DNA of 39,983 nt from Candidatus Bathyarchaeota archaeon (GCA_018396615.1 JAGTQT010000008.1:1-39983), one strand, 5' to 3'. Positions 8,322 to 16,885 are shown, counted from the stretch's first letter. Notes: a model not told the origin generated them from the sequence alone. Numbers and translations are program-made.

Positions 8322-10538
8322 ATGGTTCGCTACAGACAGGTTGAAGAAATCGTAAAACTCATGAATTACCCAGAGATGATTAGGAACACAAGCATCATAG
8401 CCCACGTTGACCACGGAAAAACCACGCTTTCAGACAGTTTACTTGCCGCAGCAGGCATCATAAGCGAGCAAAGAGCCGGCCAACAGCTCGTTCTCGACTC
8501 ATGGGAGCTTGAACAAAAAAGACAGATGACAGTATTCGCATCAAACATAAGTCTAGCCCACATCTACAAAGACAAGGAATATCTCATCAACCTAATTGAC
8601 ACGCCAGGCCACATAGACTTCAGCGGAGCAGTGACACGAAGCCTACGAGCAGTGGACGGCGCACTCGTAGTTGTTGACGCCGTAGAGGGCCCGATGACCC
8701 AGACCGAAACCGTTTTGATGCAAGCATTGCGTGAAAGGGTTAAACCTATCCTTTTCATAAACAAAGTTGACCGACTGATCAAAGAGATAAAACTAACACC
8801 TGAAGAGATTCAAAGAAAGTTCGCGAAAATAATTCTCCGAATTAACAATCTTATCGAAAAATATGCGCCGCCAGAGCATAAAAAGGACTGGCAGGTTAAA
8901 GTTGAAGATGGATCGGTAGCATTTGGCTCGGCTCTCCACAAATGGGGGCTAAACCTTCCACATATGAAAATGAAAGGCGTGACCTTCAAGGAAATCATCG
9001 ACGCCTATTCAGGCGAGAAGGAAGACATAGATAGGAAAGTTGACGCTCTATGCAAGAAAGCTCCAGTCTACGAGCCTATCCTTGACATGTTCTGTGAACA
9101 TCTACCTAATCCGCTGCAGGCACAGCCATACCGCCAAAGCCAAATCTGGCCTGGAGATGCCAACAGTGTAGTAGGCAAAGCAATGGCAAAAGTTGATCCC
9201 AGCGGACCTGTCCTGATGTGCATTTCAACAATTGAGGTTGATCCCCACAGCGGCGTGGTTGCTATCGGACGCGTGTTCAGCGGCACGGTTGAGAAAGGCA
9301 AGACTGTTAGCCTCATTACAAGCAAGCAAAAAGGAACCATTCAACAGGTTTACATGAGCATGGCCGCTGACAGGGTTATAGTTGATAAGGTTCCTGCGGG
9401 AAACATTGCTGCTCTCTCAGGGTTACCGTCAATTCACGTAGGCGAAACTGTAGCAGAAGAAGGAGTTGAAACGCAACCATTTGAAGGGCTGAAGTATGTT
9501 TCAGATCCCGTGGTGACAGTTGCAGTTGAGCCTGCAGATGTTAAGGACTTACCGTTGTTTGACAAGGTGATGCATAAGCTAACAACGGAAGACCCGAACC
9601 TGCATTTTCTGATCAACAAGGAAAGCGGCGAATACCTTCTAAGCGGCATGGGTGAGCTGCACCTTGAGATCACGGCTTACCGAATGCAGGAAGCGGGATT
9701 AAAAGTCAAGATAAGCAAGCCAATTGTCATTTACCGCGAAACAATAAGCCACGACTACAAAGGTCCACCAGTTATGGGTAAAAGCCCGAACAAGCACAGC
9801 AAGCTTTGGGTTACGCTTGAAAAGCTCTCTGAAGAAGTTATAGAAGCTATTAAAATTGGAAAGATTTCGGAAATGCAGACTCGTGAAGAAAGACAGAAAA
9901 CCTTGAAACAGTTTGGCTGGGAAACCGATGACGCACGCAACGTGGTAGCGATAGAGGGCACAAACATAATGGTTAACCGAATAAAGGGAAGACAATACGT
10001 GGATGAGGTTATGGACCACATAAAGTCAGGTTTCCGCGAAGCTGTAAACACGTCAGTCTTAGCCAAGGAGCCGGCATACGGATTAAAAGTGAACTTGGAA
10101 GACATAACGGTTCACGAAGACCCAGTTCATAGAGGACCAGCCCAGATCTTGCCAATGACATGGCGACCGATCTGGTGTAGTTTCTTGCTAAGCGACCCTA
10201 AATTGCTTGAACCGCTGATAAGCTTTGAATGTAAGGTGCCGAACGACTTCGTTAGCAACGTCATCGCTATAGTGCAGAAAAGACGCGGAAAAATCATAGA
10301 TATGACCAATGAAGAAGACATGATGATTGTAAAAGCAGAAATGCCTGTTGCTGAATCGTTCGGACTTGCAGAAGAGCTACGATCATCAACCGAGGGAAGA
10401 GCTTTCTGGGCAACACAGTTCAGCCGCTGGGCTCCTGTGCCGGAACAGATGCAGGCAGAGATCATAAGACAAATACGCGAGAGAAGAGGATTAAGCCCGA
10501 CTCCGCCTGATGCTAAAGAATTCTTCGAAGAAGCATAG
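8322..10538 (+). CDS. fusA: Translation elongation factor aEF-2
   Basis: 738-residue ribosomal translocase, normal archaeal EF-2 length. G1 is AHVDHGKTT (about 28-36), G2/switch I contains RQMTVFAS, G3 is DTPGHIDF, G4 is INKVD, and domains II-V follow. In domain IV, ITVHEDPVHRGPAQI carries the histidine (residue 603, codon 10128-10130) that archaea and eukaryotes modify to diphthamide. This separates it from bacterial EF-G. It catalyses GTP-dependent movement of tRNA and mRNA. The start context is AAGAAGGTTTAACC before ATG. It is monocistronic by appearance, followed by T-rich sequence. Confidence 0.97.
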   Translation: MVRYRQVEEIVKLMNYPEMIRNTSIIAHVDHGKTTLSDSLLAAAGIISEQRAGQQLVLDSWELEQKRQMTVFASNISLAHIYKDKEYLINLIDTPGHIDFSGAVTRSLRAVDGALVVVDAVEGPMTQTETVLMQALRERVKPILFINKVDRLIKEIKLTPEEIQRKFAKIILRINNLIEKYAPPEHKKDWQVKVEDGSVAFGSALHKWGLNLPHMKMKGVTFKEIIDAYSGEKEDIDRKVDALCKKAPVYEPILDMFCEHLPNPLQAQPYRQSQIWPGDANSVVGKAMAKVDPSGPVLMCISTIEVDPHSGVVAIGRVFSGTVEKGKTVSLITSKQKGTIQQVYMSMAADRVIVDKVPAGNIAALSGLPSIHVGETVAEEGVETQPFEGLKYVSDPVVTVAVEPADVKDLPLFDKVMHKLTTEDPNLHFLINKESGEYLLSGMGELHLEITAYRMQEAGLKVKISKPIVIYRETISHDYKGPPVMGKSPNKHSKLWVTLEKLSEEVIEAIKIGKISEMQTREERQKTLKQFGWETDDARNVVAIEGTNIMVNRIKGRQYVDEVMDHIKSGFREAVNTSVLAKEPAYGLKVNLEDITVHEDPVHRGPAQILPMTWRPIWCSFLLSDPKLLEPLISFECKVPNDFVSNVIAIVQKRRGKIIDMTNEEDMMIVKAEMPVAESFGLAEELRSSTEGRAFWATQFSRWAPVPEQMQAEIIRQIRERRGLSPTPPDAKEFFEEA

Positions 10539-10550
10539 GCCCAGATATAA

Positions 10551-10577
10551 CTTCTCTTTTTCGTTTTCCAGTTTTTT
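10551..10577 (+). terminator. T-rich archaeal terminator after aEF-2
   Basis: Three T-runs (CTTTTT, GTTTTCC, GTTTTTTAG) occur within 27 bases just after the aEF-2 stop, the usual form of intrinsic archaeal termination without a stem. A TATA-like TTATTGATATACT follows at about 10587-10599 and could start the isf transcript. Confidence 0.45.
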
Positions 10578-10625
10578 AGCAAGCTTTATTGATATACTAC
10601 GCCAATATTCACTTGCAGAGAAACT

Positions 10626-11222
10626 ATGATAGTCGGCATTTGTGGAAGCCCTCGGAAAGGGGCAACAGAACAAGTTCTTAGAGAAGCATTAGTTATTCTG
10701 GAAAAAAAAGGGTTGGCAACATGCTTCTTCACGGTTAGAGGAAAAGACATTGGTTTTTGTCAGCACTGTGATTATTGCCTTCGAATGAAGAAATGCAAGA
10801 TCGAAGATGATATGCAGGAGCTTTACCCCCTGCTGGAAAAGGCAAAAGGCATAGTGTTTGCCACGCCTGTTTACAATGGAGGAGTCAGCGCCCAAACTAA
10901 GGCGATTATGGACAGGTGCAGGGCACTGCTGGCTGCAAACAGCAAGGCTCTTAGAGGAAAGATCGGCGCAGCAATTGCTGTAGGAGGAGACAGAGCCGGT
11001 GGACAGGAACTTGCACTTCTGCAAGTCCACACATTTTACATCTTAAACGGCGTAATTCCCATAAGCGGCGGCTTCTTCGGAGCCAATCTTGGAGCCACCT
11101 TCTGGTCAAAGGACAAGATCGAAGATGTTAAAGCAGATGAAGAAGGATTCAGATCCCTGAGAAAGACCATGAAGAGACTTGTGGAAATGCTTAATGAAAA
11201 TGAGGAGAAAAGGAAGGTTTGA
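10626..11222 (+). CDS. Iron-sulfur flavoprotein (Isf family)
   Basis: 198 residues with a flavodoxin-like fold: GSPRKGATEQVLREAL at the N-terminus forms the FMN phosphate loop, and FATPVYNGGVSAQTKAIMDR is the second flavin-contact segment. Cysteines 45, 48, 51 and 57 make the compact CX2CX2CX5C motif that distinguishes Isf from plain NAD(P)H:FMN reductases and binds a 4Fe-4S cluster. In methanogens and Archaeoglobus, Isf accepts electrons from ferredoxin and has been linked to reduction of oxygen, peroxide or other acceptors. The gene is translationally coupled to an AfpA gene (TTGA overlap), the pairing known from Archaeoglobus. Cytosolic; no membrane segment. Confidence 0.88.
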   Translation: MIVGICGSPRKGATEQVLREALVILEKKGLATCFFTVRGKDIGFCQHCDYCLRMKKCKIEDDMQELYPLLEKAKGIVFATPVYNGGVSAQTKAIMDRCRALLAANSKALRGKIGAAIAVGGDRAGGQELALLQVHTFYILNGVIPISGGFFGANLGATFWSKDKIEDVKADEEGFRSLRKTMKRLVEMLNENEEKRKV

Positions 11223-11824
11223 CAGCTAAGCCGCTGAAAGCTAAAAAGAAAAGGGTTGCTTGGGGAATCACTGGCAGCGGAGAGAAGTTGCATGAAACTA
11301 TAGAAATGATGAAAGAGCTTAAGAGGCTCTATGGACACGAAGTGGACATAAATGTCTATCTTTCTAAAGCTGGCGAGCAAGTTGCCAAATACTATAGGCT
11401 GCTCGATGATTTGAAGATGAGTTTTGGAAAAGTGGCAGTTGAAGTGAACGCTAACTCGCCTTTTCTAGCTGGGCAACTTCAGCTGGGACTATTTAAGTTT
11501 CTGCTAATTGCTCCGGCTACTTCAAACACTGTTGCGAAAATCGCGGTCGGGATCGCGGATTCGATGCTGAGCAATGCGGCGGCGATGGCTTTGAAAGCTC
11601 GCATCGCAATTTACGTGCTTCCCTCAGACTGGAAGGAAGGAACAGTTGTCACTAAACTTCCAGACGGACGAGAATTAAATATACATGTCAGAAAGGAAGA
11701 CGCTGACAACACGAGGAAACTGAAAACCATGGAAAATGTGTTTGTAATCGAGCATCCAGAAGCAATCCATGAAATCTTTAACAAACATTTCGACAAAGAA
11801 AAACCTGCCAAACCTCTATTCTAA
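11219..11824 (+). CDS. afpA: Archaeoflavoprotein AfpA-like
   Basis: 201-residue flavoprotein of the UbiX/Dfp-like fold: VAWGITGSGEKLHETIEMMKEL at the N-terminus, and the FMN-binding LIAPATSNTVAKIAVGIADSMLSNAAAMALK in the middle. AfpA of Archaeoglobus fulgidus takes electrons from ferredoxin and is encoded beside Isf, as here. The start is TTG 11219, sharing TTGA with the isf stop, with GAGGAG ten bases upstream; no other in-frame start keeps the N-terminal strand. The two proteins probably form a short electron-transfer chain, but the terminal acceptor is unknown. Confidence 0.82.
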   Translation: MTAKPLKAKKKRVAWGITGSGEKLHETIEMMKELKRLYGHEVDINVYLSKAGEQVAKYYRLLDDLKMSFGKVAVEVNANSPFLAGQLQLGLFKFLLIAPATSNTVAKIAVGIADSMLSNAAAMALKARIAIYVLPSDWKEGTVVTKLPDGRELNIHVRKEDADNTRKLKTMENVFVIEHPEAIHEIFNKHFDKEKPAKPLF

Positions 11825-12438
11825 CGAAGCTTTGGCAGAAAACGCCCAGTCCTTTTCTGATACTCCACATACTTCTCTCCGAAACGCTCTATCAAAAGCT
11901 TTTCTTCTTGGTAAGTTACACAGTAATAGCCCGGAACGCCTACAAGGGGAACGAGGGCAATCGGGTTTAACAGAAACAGAGGCAAGCCTACGAACATGAG
12001 AATGTAGCCGAGATATGATGGATGACGCACATAGCTGTAGGGACCTGAGGTAACTAGCTTGTGGCTTTCAGACATGTTCCACGAAACAGCGTACTTTCCC
12101 CTTGCTATAACACTCCAGTCAAAGACTAAGTGACCGACGAGAGTTAGACAAAAACCAAAAAACTGCAAGCCGACTGAAATGTAAGACTCAAATTGCCGAG
12201 AGAGGGGATTAATAGACCCAAGACCGCCTAGGACAAGAAAACAATAAACAAATAACTCAAAGAAATATGCTAGCGTACCTATTGCTGCCATCCAGAGAGC
12301 AACTCCAGAAGGGTTTAGAGTCGAAGAGCGCTTTGGGACGCCTTCCCTTCTGCGGAATACAATGTTCCATGAATTGATAAGAATAAAGAAGCCTAGACAT
12401 CCTAAGAGAACAACTGCAACAGCGCCATCACTAAGCAT
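11821..12438 (-). CDS. Isoprenylcysteine carboxyl methyltransferase/PEMT-like membrane protein
   Basis: From ATG 12438 the protein has 205 residues with four to five transmembrane helices. The C-terminal ICMT/PEMT signature is clear: LVTSGPYSYVRHPSYLGY (the RHPxY motif binds S-adenosylmethionine), then EEKLLIERFGEKYVEYQKRT ending in FLPKL. It should methylate a lipid or a prenylated or other hydrophobic substrate at the membrane. Translation could be extended to 12579, but a TATA-like GTATATC (12465-12471) 27-33 bases before ATG 12438 and the opposing gene at 12540 favour the shorter, nearly leaderless form. It converges on afpA with a 4-base overlap. Confidence 0.78.
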   Translation of the reverse strand: MLSDGAVAVVLLGCLGFFILINSWNIVFRRREGVPKRSSTLNPSGVALWMAAIGTLAYFFELFVYCFLVLGGLGSINPLSRQFESYISVGLQFFGFCLTLVGHLVFDWSVIARGKYAVSWNMSESHKLVTSGPYSYVRHPSYLGYILMFVGLPLFLLNPIALVPLVGVPGYYCVTYQEEKLLIERFGEKYVEYQKRTGRFLPKLR

Positions 12439-12539
12439 AGAGCGACTCAACTCGCGTGCTTGCAGATATACAGAAGATTGGGAAAAGATTAACCTTATTT
12501 TCACCTTAAGACTTATTCTGCCAATCCCAGTGTTAACAC

Positions 12540-12803
12540 ATGTTTCATCTAATGGTCGTGCTGATCGCCGGAATAGCATTAGGTTACTTTCTGCGAGGAA
12601 AAAGCAAGGCGCGTATAAGCAAAGCCATTTTCGCGTCGATAATGCTTCTTATATTCTTTCTAGGATTTACATTGGGCTCAAACAGCGAACTGCTTAGATC
12701 GCTGCCTATTTTTGGGTGGAACGCTCTTTTAATCGCGCTGATTTCTATGCTGCTCAGTGCTGCATTTGCATTACTGGTTAAACGTTTGGTGAAGATAGAG
12801 TGA
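12540..12803 (+). CDS. LysO-family lysine exporter, N-terminal half (split gene)
   Basis: 87 residues with three hydrophobic segments (about 5-16, 28-46 and 58-80) separated by a basic loop (RGKSKARISK). The short helical hairpin followed by an LGxxLGSN motif matches the N-terminal part of LysO (DUF340), which in bacteria such as E. coli is fused to the C-terminal part in one protein of about 300 residues. Here it is a separate protein, coupled to the next gene by a GTGA overlap. The two halves together total 287 residues, so they probably form one transporter. An in-frame ATG at 12552 is an alternative start. Confidence 0.72.
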   Translation: MFHLMVVLIAGIALGYFLRGKSKARISKAIFASIMLLIFFLGFTLGSNSELLRSLPIFGWNALLIALISMLLSAAFALLVKRLVKIE

Positions 12804-13402
12804 TAAAGTATATTCTCATAGCACTTGCTACTGGAGCATTAGCGGGTTATGCAAACAGCAATCTAGGAGTTTTCGACAACTCAGCAGCCGGATTTCTATT
12901 TGATGCCTCTCTAGTGTTCTTGGTTTTCATGATGGGGCTATCATTTGGCAAGGACAGAGACGCTCTAGAGAAAATGAAGAAAAAAGGACCTAGAATTCTA
13001 GCATTACCGCTTGCAATCGCGTTCGGCAGCATATTGGGAGGAGCTATAAGCGGGCTCATCCTCGGAATTCGAATGGTCGAAACAGCAACTGTGAGCGCTG
13101 GATTCGGCTGGTACACATTGGCTGGTCCCTTAACTGGGCAAATGTTTGGAGCAGAGATGGGAGCGTTGGGGTTTATAGCCAACTTGCTTAGAGAACTGAT
13201 AACAATAGTCACGATGGCTGCCACAGCAAAAATTGATAGGTATATGCCGATAGCTTTTGGAGGAGCTACTACAATGGACACAACATTGCCCCTCATGGTC
13301 CACTACTGCGGGAACGAAATGGCGGTCACCGCATTCGCAAGCGGCTTCGCTTTGAGCATTATGGCACCATTTACTATCACCGCGATAGGTTCCCTTGGAT
13401 AA
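12800..13402 (+). CDS. lysO: LysO-family lysine exporter, C-terminal half
   Basis: 200 residues, mostly membrane-embedded. It begins with GTG inside the stop of the preceding half-gene. It contains the LysO landmarks VFMMGLSFGKD, VSAGFGWYTLAGPLT, GALGFIANLLRELITI and FGGATTMDTTLPLM. LysO exports L-lysine and toxic analogues, balancing import and biosynthesis. Acidic and polar residues in otherwise hydrophobic segments (GAEMGALG, NLLREL) are where transport residues would be expected. Convergent with cmk; the 56-base gap holds no obvious structure. Confidence 0.82.
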   Translation: MIKYILIALATGALAGYANSNLGVFDNSAAGFLFDASLVFLVFMMGLSFGKDRDALEKMKKKGPRILALPLAIAFGSILGGAISGLILGIRMVETATVSAGFGWYTLAGPLTGQMFGAEMGALGFIANLLRELITIVTMAATAKIDRYMPIAFGGATTMDTTLPLMVHYCGNEMAVTAFASGFALSIMAPFTITAIGSLG

Positions 13403-13458
13403 ACATGAGAAACAAGATTAGACGATCTAGTTTGACCCTAAGGCATATTTTCAGCGTG

Positions 13459-14091
13459 CTAATGCTTGGATAAATGCGATATTCCTTTCTTTAAAATAAC
13501 GTTATCCATTACCATACATAGAACCCGAAATACCTCTTCAGCGCTTAAGCAGTTCGTGTCCAGTATAAGAAGGAAAGGAGCAAAATCTTCTCCAAGACTG
13601 AATCCATAGAGCCTCTTGTAAATCGTTTTAGTGCGCTTCTCTTTCTCTCTCATGGCAACGAGGGCTTTATCCAAGTCTAAGTGATCTCGCTGCCCAATTC
13701 TTTTAGCTCTCTTTTCAGGAGACGCTTCCAGCCATATTTTGAAACCACTTTTCAAAAGCCAAGGCATAGTCCAGCTGTCTAAAATGATGTTTCCTTTTTT
13801 TGCCTCTTTCAAGAGCCTCTTGTCTACGATGCAGTCAAACTTCGAGTTCTCATCTCTTCTTTTAAGGAAATGCAGTCCCTCAGCAGTCTCCCACCAGCCG
13901 CGTTCAACGGATTTGTAGCCTTTTTCCGCGGCTAAGGCTTTCAGGGCATCGCCCCCAGAGTAGTATCGAAGCCCGTATTTTTTAGCCAGCCTCTTCGCCA
14001 CTGTGCTTTTTCCACTTCCAGCCATGCCGCAAATGCAGATAACTACGTCTTTTCCGGCTGTTTCAGCTGATTTTAACCTCGTCATCTGCAT
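13459..14091 (-). CDS. cmk: Cytidylate kinase (archaeal type)
   Basis: 210-residue P-loop NMP kinase. Walker A GMAGSGKST is at 22-30, followed by AKRLAKKYGLRYYSGGDALKALAAEKG, the archaeal Cmk substrate-binding start (GGxxxRxLA-like). IILDSWTMPWLL and WLEASPEKRAKRIGQRD (lid region) follow. It phosphorylates CMP/dCMP. The call rests on the motif and on position: cmk conventionally follows eL34 at the end of the archaeal spc-type operon. It lies 13 bases after the eL34 stop. The protein is a little longer than typical archaeal Cmk (about 180), with roughly 14 extra N-terminal residues and a longer C-terminus, so another NMP-kinase specificity is possible. Confidence 0.75.
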   Translation of the reverse strand: MQMTRLKSAETAGKDVVICICGMAGSGKSTVAKRLAKKYGLRYYSGGDALKALAAEKGYKSVERGWWETAEGLHFLKRRDENSKFDCIVDKRLLKEAKKGNIILDSWTMPWLLKSGFKIWLEASPEKRAKRIGQRDHLDLDKALVAMREKEKRTKTIYKRLYGFSLGEDFAPFLLILDTNCLSAEEVFRVLCMVMDNVILKKGISHLSKH

Positions 14092-14104
14092 GTCCCAGAT
14101 TTGG

Positions 14105-14374
14105 TTAAATGCTTCTTGCAGCCTTTTTCAAACTTGCTCTAAGGCAGAGATGGCACAGTCGTCCACCGTGGAGACGAGAAACTCTTCTTGCGGTCTTGTT
14201 GGATTTGCGCATTCTCAGAGAAGACTCGCTGGAAAAACCCGCTAACACTTGTCCACAAACACGACACCGAGGCTTCGCTCCTATTTCCTTCTTATACTGA
14301 ACACAAACTCCCTTGCCAGATGCTGGTCTTTGAACACGTTTTCTGCTTCGAGTGCGCAAACTGGGTCTTGGCAT
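14105..14374 (-). CDS. rpl34e: Large-subunit ribosomal protein eL34
   Basis: 89 residues from ATG 14374. It opens with the family hallmark MPRPSLRTRSRKRV and carries two zinc-ligand pairs, CRVC and CHLC (in RLCHLCLRASLKKA). GAGGT within the end of the upstream gene is spaced for ATG 14374; the in-frame GTG at 14383 lies too close to it. eL34 is specific to archaea and eukaryotes. It lies between the EMC3-like gene and cmk, its standard archaeal position. Confidence 0.93.
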   Translation of the reverse strand: MPRPSLRTRSRKRVQRPASGKGVCVQYKKEIGAKPRCRVCGQVLAGFSSESSLRMRKSNKTARRVSRLHGGRLCHLCLRASLKKAARSI

Positions 14375-14375
14375 A

Positions 14376-14876
14376 CTATTCACTTACCTCGACAAGCCCA
14401 AATATGTGCGAGAATATCGTGCCAAAAAGGAAAGAGCAGAGGAGATACCACCAGAAAAGAGAGACAAGAGTTCCAAGGAGCGGAAGCGAAATTAACGGTC
14501 CCACACCTGGAAAATAGGCAACGTGGATCAAAGCGGGTTGTCCATCCGGCCCAGTTGTTGTGTAGAAGCCGCCAAGGATTTGCCACATAATTATGAGAGG
14601 AACAATAAAGAGCAGGGACACTTTCATTGATTGCCACATCATCTTGGATTGAAGTTGCATGATATGTTGCTGTTTCTTCATCAGCTTTTCCAAGGTTTTT
14701 TTGTCTCCTGCTTTTTGAGCTTTTCTAAGTTCAGTGTTCCATTCTGAGACCTCTTTGCGCATTGCTTTTGTTTTTTCAGGGTTGGAGAGAAGGCGATTTA
14801 CAAGCGACGTGAGCAGAGAAACTCCCGCGGCTAAGGAAAGTATGAATATGGTTGATATTGGTATGCTCTGAAGCAA
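14376..14876 (-). CDS. EMC3/TMCO1-like membrane insertase (DUF106)
   Basis: 166 residues in the DUF106 layout: TM1 (residues 8-27), a cytosolic charged coiled coil (NPEKTKAMRKEVSEWNTELR through QKAGDKKTLEKLMKKQQ), then the QSKMMWQSMKVSLLFIVPL helix, and a final helix pair. This family is the archaeal branch of the Oxa1/YidC superfamily, related to eukaryotic EMC3 and TMCO1, and helps insert membrane proteins near SecYEG. The start is TTG 14876 with AGGTGA about ten bases upstream. A 76-base gap separates it from secY, where many archaea have adenylate kinase. Confidence 0.88.
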   Translation of the reverse strand: MLQSIPISTIFILSLAAGVSLLTSLVNRLLSNPEKTKAMRKEVSEWNTELRKAQKAGDKKTLEKLMKKQQHIMQLQSKMMWQSMKVSLLFIVPLIIMWQILGGFYTTTGPDGQPALIHVAYFPGVGPLISLPLLGTLVSLFWWYLLCSFLFGTIFSHIFGLVEVSE

Positions 14877-14952
14877 GGCTACTCTGTCACCTGAGCTTTG
14901 ATACTTGCATTGATGAATTCTATTCTATAGGGAGATAACCGGGACGTCAGGG

Positions 14953-16431
14953 TTAACCTCCGAATATTCTTCTAAAGGCTGGATACATTTCCGCAGCACG
15001 TTCCCGCAAGAGTATCTCGTAATACTGATAGATTATCCCAACCGAAAGCAGGATACCCATTCCCGAACCAAAAACACCGAAGAAATCAGTGATTCCAGCA
15101 ACCAGTCCAACAAATATTCCGCCCAGAACAGTAACAGCTGGAATATAACGTTGAAGAATTGCTTGGATAGCCTGCCCAGACCGTCGGTAGCCAGGAATCT
15201 GCATTCCAGAATCCACAAGCTGCTTAGCCACGGTTGACGGGCCTAAACCACCGACTTCCAGCCAAGTGAGAGAGAACACAACACAAAAACCAACCAATAT
15301 TAAAAGGTACCCTATGGCTTGTTCAGGATGTTCCATTACACTTGCGAAGCTACGGGGTGCAGTCACATAGTAAACTAGACCGTTAATGGGGCGGATAGTG
15401 GGCTGGGTGCTTCCTGGAGGCGTATAGCGTTCATACTGCCCGAGAAGATTAAGCCAGAAATTACTGTTGTTCTGGTTGAAGTTGCTCCAAAGAATCTGTG
15501 AGAAGAAGTAGACATTCGCAAATAATGCGGAGGCAAAAATTACTGGAAGGTTAGACACGTAAAGTAGCTTAATCGGGTACCGGCTACGATATCCCTTGTA
15601 TCCCGCGTAAGACAAGGGTAACTCGACTCTGACGCCCTCCATGTAGATCACAACTAGAAACGCAACGATTGTTGCAATAAAACCAAACATAGCGGGCAAT
15701 GTTGGATCCTCTGGTCTTATGAAAACGTTTACCCACGACCACGTGCTTGTCGTGTTCGAGACTTGTGCACCACTCATTATTTTCGGAATCATCTGGGGAA
15801 GCGCTATAAACGCGCCGAAAGTGTTGGCATCAGACATCGGTCCCGCCACACCAAAGCAGTCCCAGAAGATGCTTTGAGCCACTCCAGCCATAATGAACAA
15901 ACTAATGCCGCTGCCGAAGCCCCAGCCTTTTTGCACCAATTCATCAAGCAGAAGCACGATCACTCCCACGGCTATGAGCTGGAGAAACACCATCAATGCC
16001 GTTGTTCCCGCTAGTTGACCGTACATGCCGCCAATTATGTAGGCGGATGCCTGAACACCTGTAAGTACAATGGAGAAAACTTTGCTAGCTGTCGTGAAAA
16101 GTGCTCGGTCTTCAGGATTAGACATGTCGCACTGAATCATCGCGGAACCAACCAGAAGCTGCAATATCAGTCCCGCCGTAACTATGGGGCCGATACCTAA
16201 CTCCATTAATGTGCCCCGCGTTGAGGCAAATATAGTTCTAAGTGCTGCAAGCTCACCCTCAGGCGCGGATGACACACCATAAAGCGGAACCTGCGCCATA
16301 ACTAGGTAAATTATAAGTGCGATAGCGGTCCAGAAGATTTTTTCATTGAATCTGACTCGCCGTTCAGGGGGCTTTACTTCTGGAATAACTCTTGCGATAG
16401 GCTTGAACAGGCTTAGGAAACGGCCGGCCAT
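14953..16431 (-). CDS. secY: Protein translocase subunit SecY
   Basis: 492-residue channel subunit with about ten transmembrane helices. Recognisable segments include the N-terminal cytosolic RVRFNEKIFWTAIALIIYLV, the plug/TM2a region with GPIVTAGLILQLL, GFGSGISLFIMAGVAQ, and MQIPGYRRSGQAIQAILQRY in the cytosolic loop between TM8 and TM9. It forms the Sec61-like pore for secretion and membrane insertion. It lies ten bases after uL15, its conserved position, and before the EMC3-like insertase. Confidence 0.97.
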   Translation of the reverse strand: MAGRFLSLFKPIARVIPEVKPPERRVRFNEKIFWTAIALIIYLVMAQVPLYGVSSAPEGELAALRTIFASTRGTLMELGIGPIVTAGLILQLLVGSAMIQCDMSNPEDRALFTTASKVFSIVLTGVQASAYIIGGMYGQLAGTTALMVFLQLIAVGVIVLLLDELVQKGWGFGSGISLFIMAGVAQSIFWDCFGVAGPMSDANTFGAFIALPQMIPKIMSGAQVSNTTSTWSWVNVFIRPEDPTLPAMFGFIATIVAFLVVIYMEGVRVELPLSYAGYKGYRSRYPIKLLYVSNLPVIFASALFANVYFFSQILWSNFNQNNSNFWLNLLGQYERYTPPGSTQPTIRPINGLVYYVTAPRSFASVMEHPEQAIGYLLILVGFCVVFSLTWLEVGGLGPSTVAKQLVDSGMQIPGYRRSGQAIQAILQRYIPAVTVLGGIFVGLVAGITDFFGVFGSGMGILLSVGIIYQYYEILLRERAAEMYPAFRRIFGG

Positions 16432-16441
16432 GATTTAGCAA

Positions 16442-16882
16442 CTACTCTCCTTGTTCCCGAGTTTCTGTTAAGAGTTGTCCTCCGGCTTTTTCTATTTTTT
16501 CAGCAGCAGATCTCGAAGAAGATTGCACCTTAACAATAAGTGGTTTGGTAACTTTGCCTGTTCCAAGGAGTTTTGTGTAGCCTAGTCGTCCAAGGTCTAC
16601 GAGAAGCTTGTTTTCCTCAGTTTTCTCAGATAGTTTTTCAGCTATTTCATCAAGCCTTCCCACGTTTACTGTCTTCACTTTCTGTTTGAGACTTTTAGGC
16701 GACGTGAAGCCTTTCTTGCCAAAATAGTCTGGCTCGTATCTCAGAACCCAAGACCATCCTCTCTTGTGGCGCCCTGATTTTCTGAAGCCTTTCGAGCCGG
16801 TGTCACGGTGCTGACCTACTCTGCCGTAGCCTTCGGTTCTTGAGCCACGCTTCTTGCGGTGTTTTCTAAGTCTATGCGGCAT
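16442..16882 (-). CDS. rpl15: Large-subunit ribosomal protein uL15
   Basis: 146 residues. The N-terminal basic, glycine-rich extension (RKHRKKRGSRTEGYGRVGQH then SGRHKRGWSW) penetrates 23S rRNA in uL15, and the C-terminal globular domain contains LVDLGRLGYTKLLGTGKVTKPL. ATG 16882 lies four bases after the Hsp20-like gene, so uL15 is translated from the same message. In most archaea uL15 directly follows uL30; here the Hsp20 gene lies between them. Confidence 0.95.
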   Translation of the reverse strand: MPHRLRKHRKKRGSRTEGYGRVGQHRDTGSKGFRKSGRHKRGWSWVLRYEPDYFGKKGFTSPKSLKQKVKTVNVGRLDEIAEKLSEKTEENKLLVDLGRLGYTKLLGTGKVTKPLIVKVQSSSRSAAEKIEKAGGQLLTETREQGE

Positions 16883-16885
16883 GTT

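Noticed and set aside
12439..12579. N-terminal extension of the ICMT-like protein to 12579
   Set aside because: It overlaps the opposing LysO gene, is not membrane-like, and a TATA-like element at 12465-12471 fits the start at 12438.
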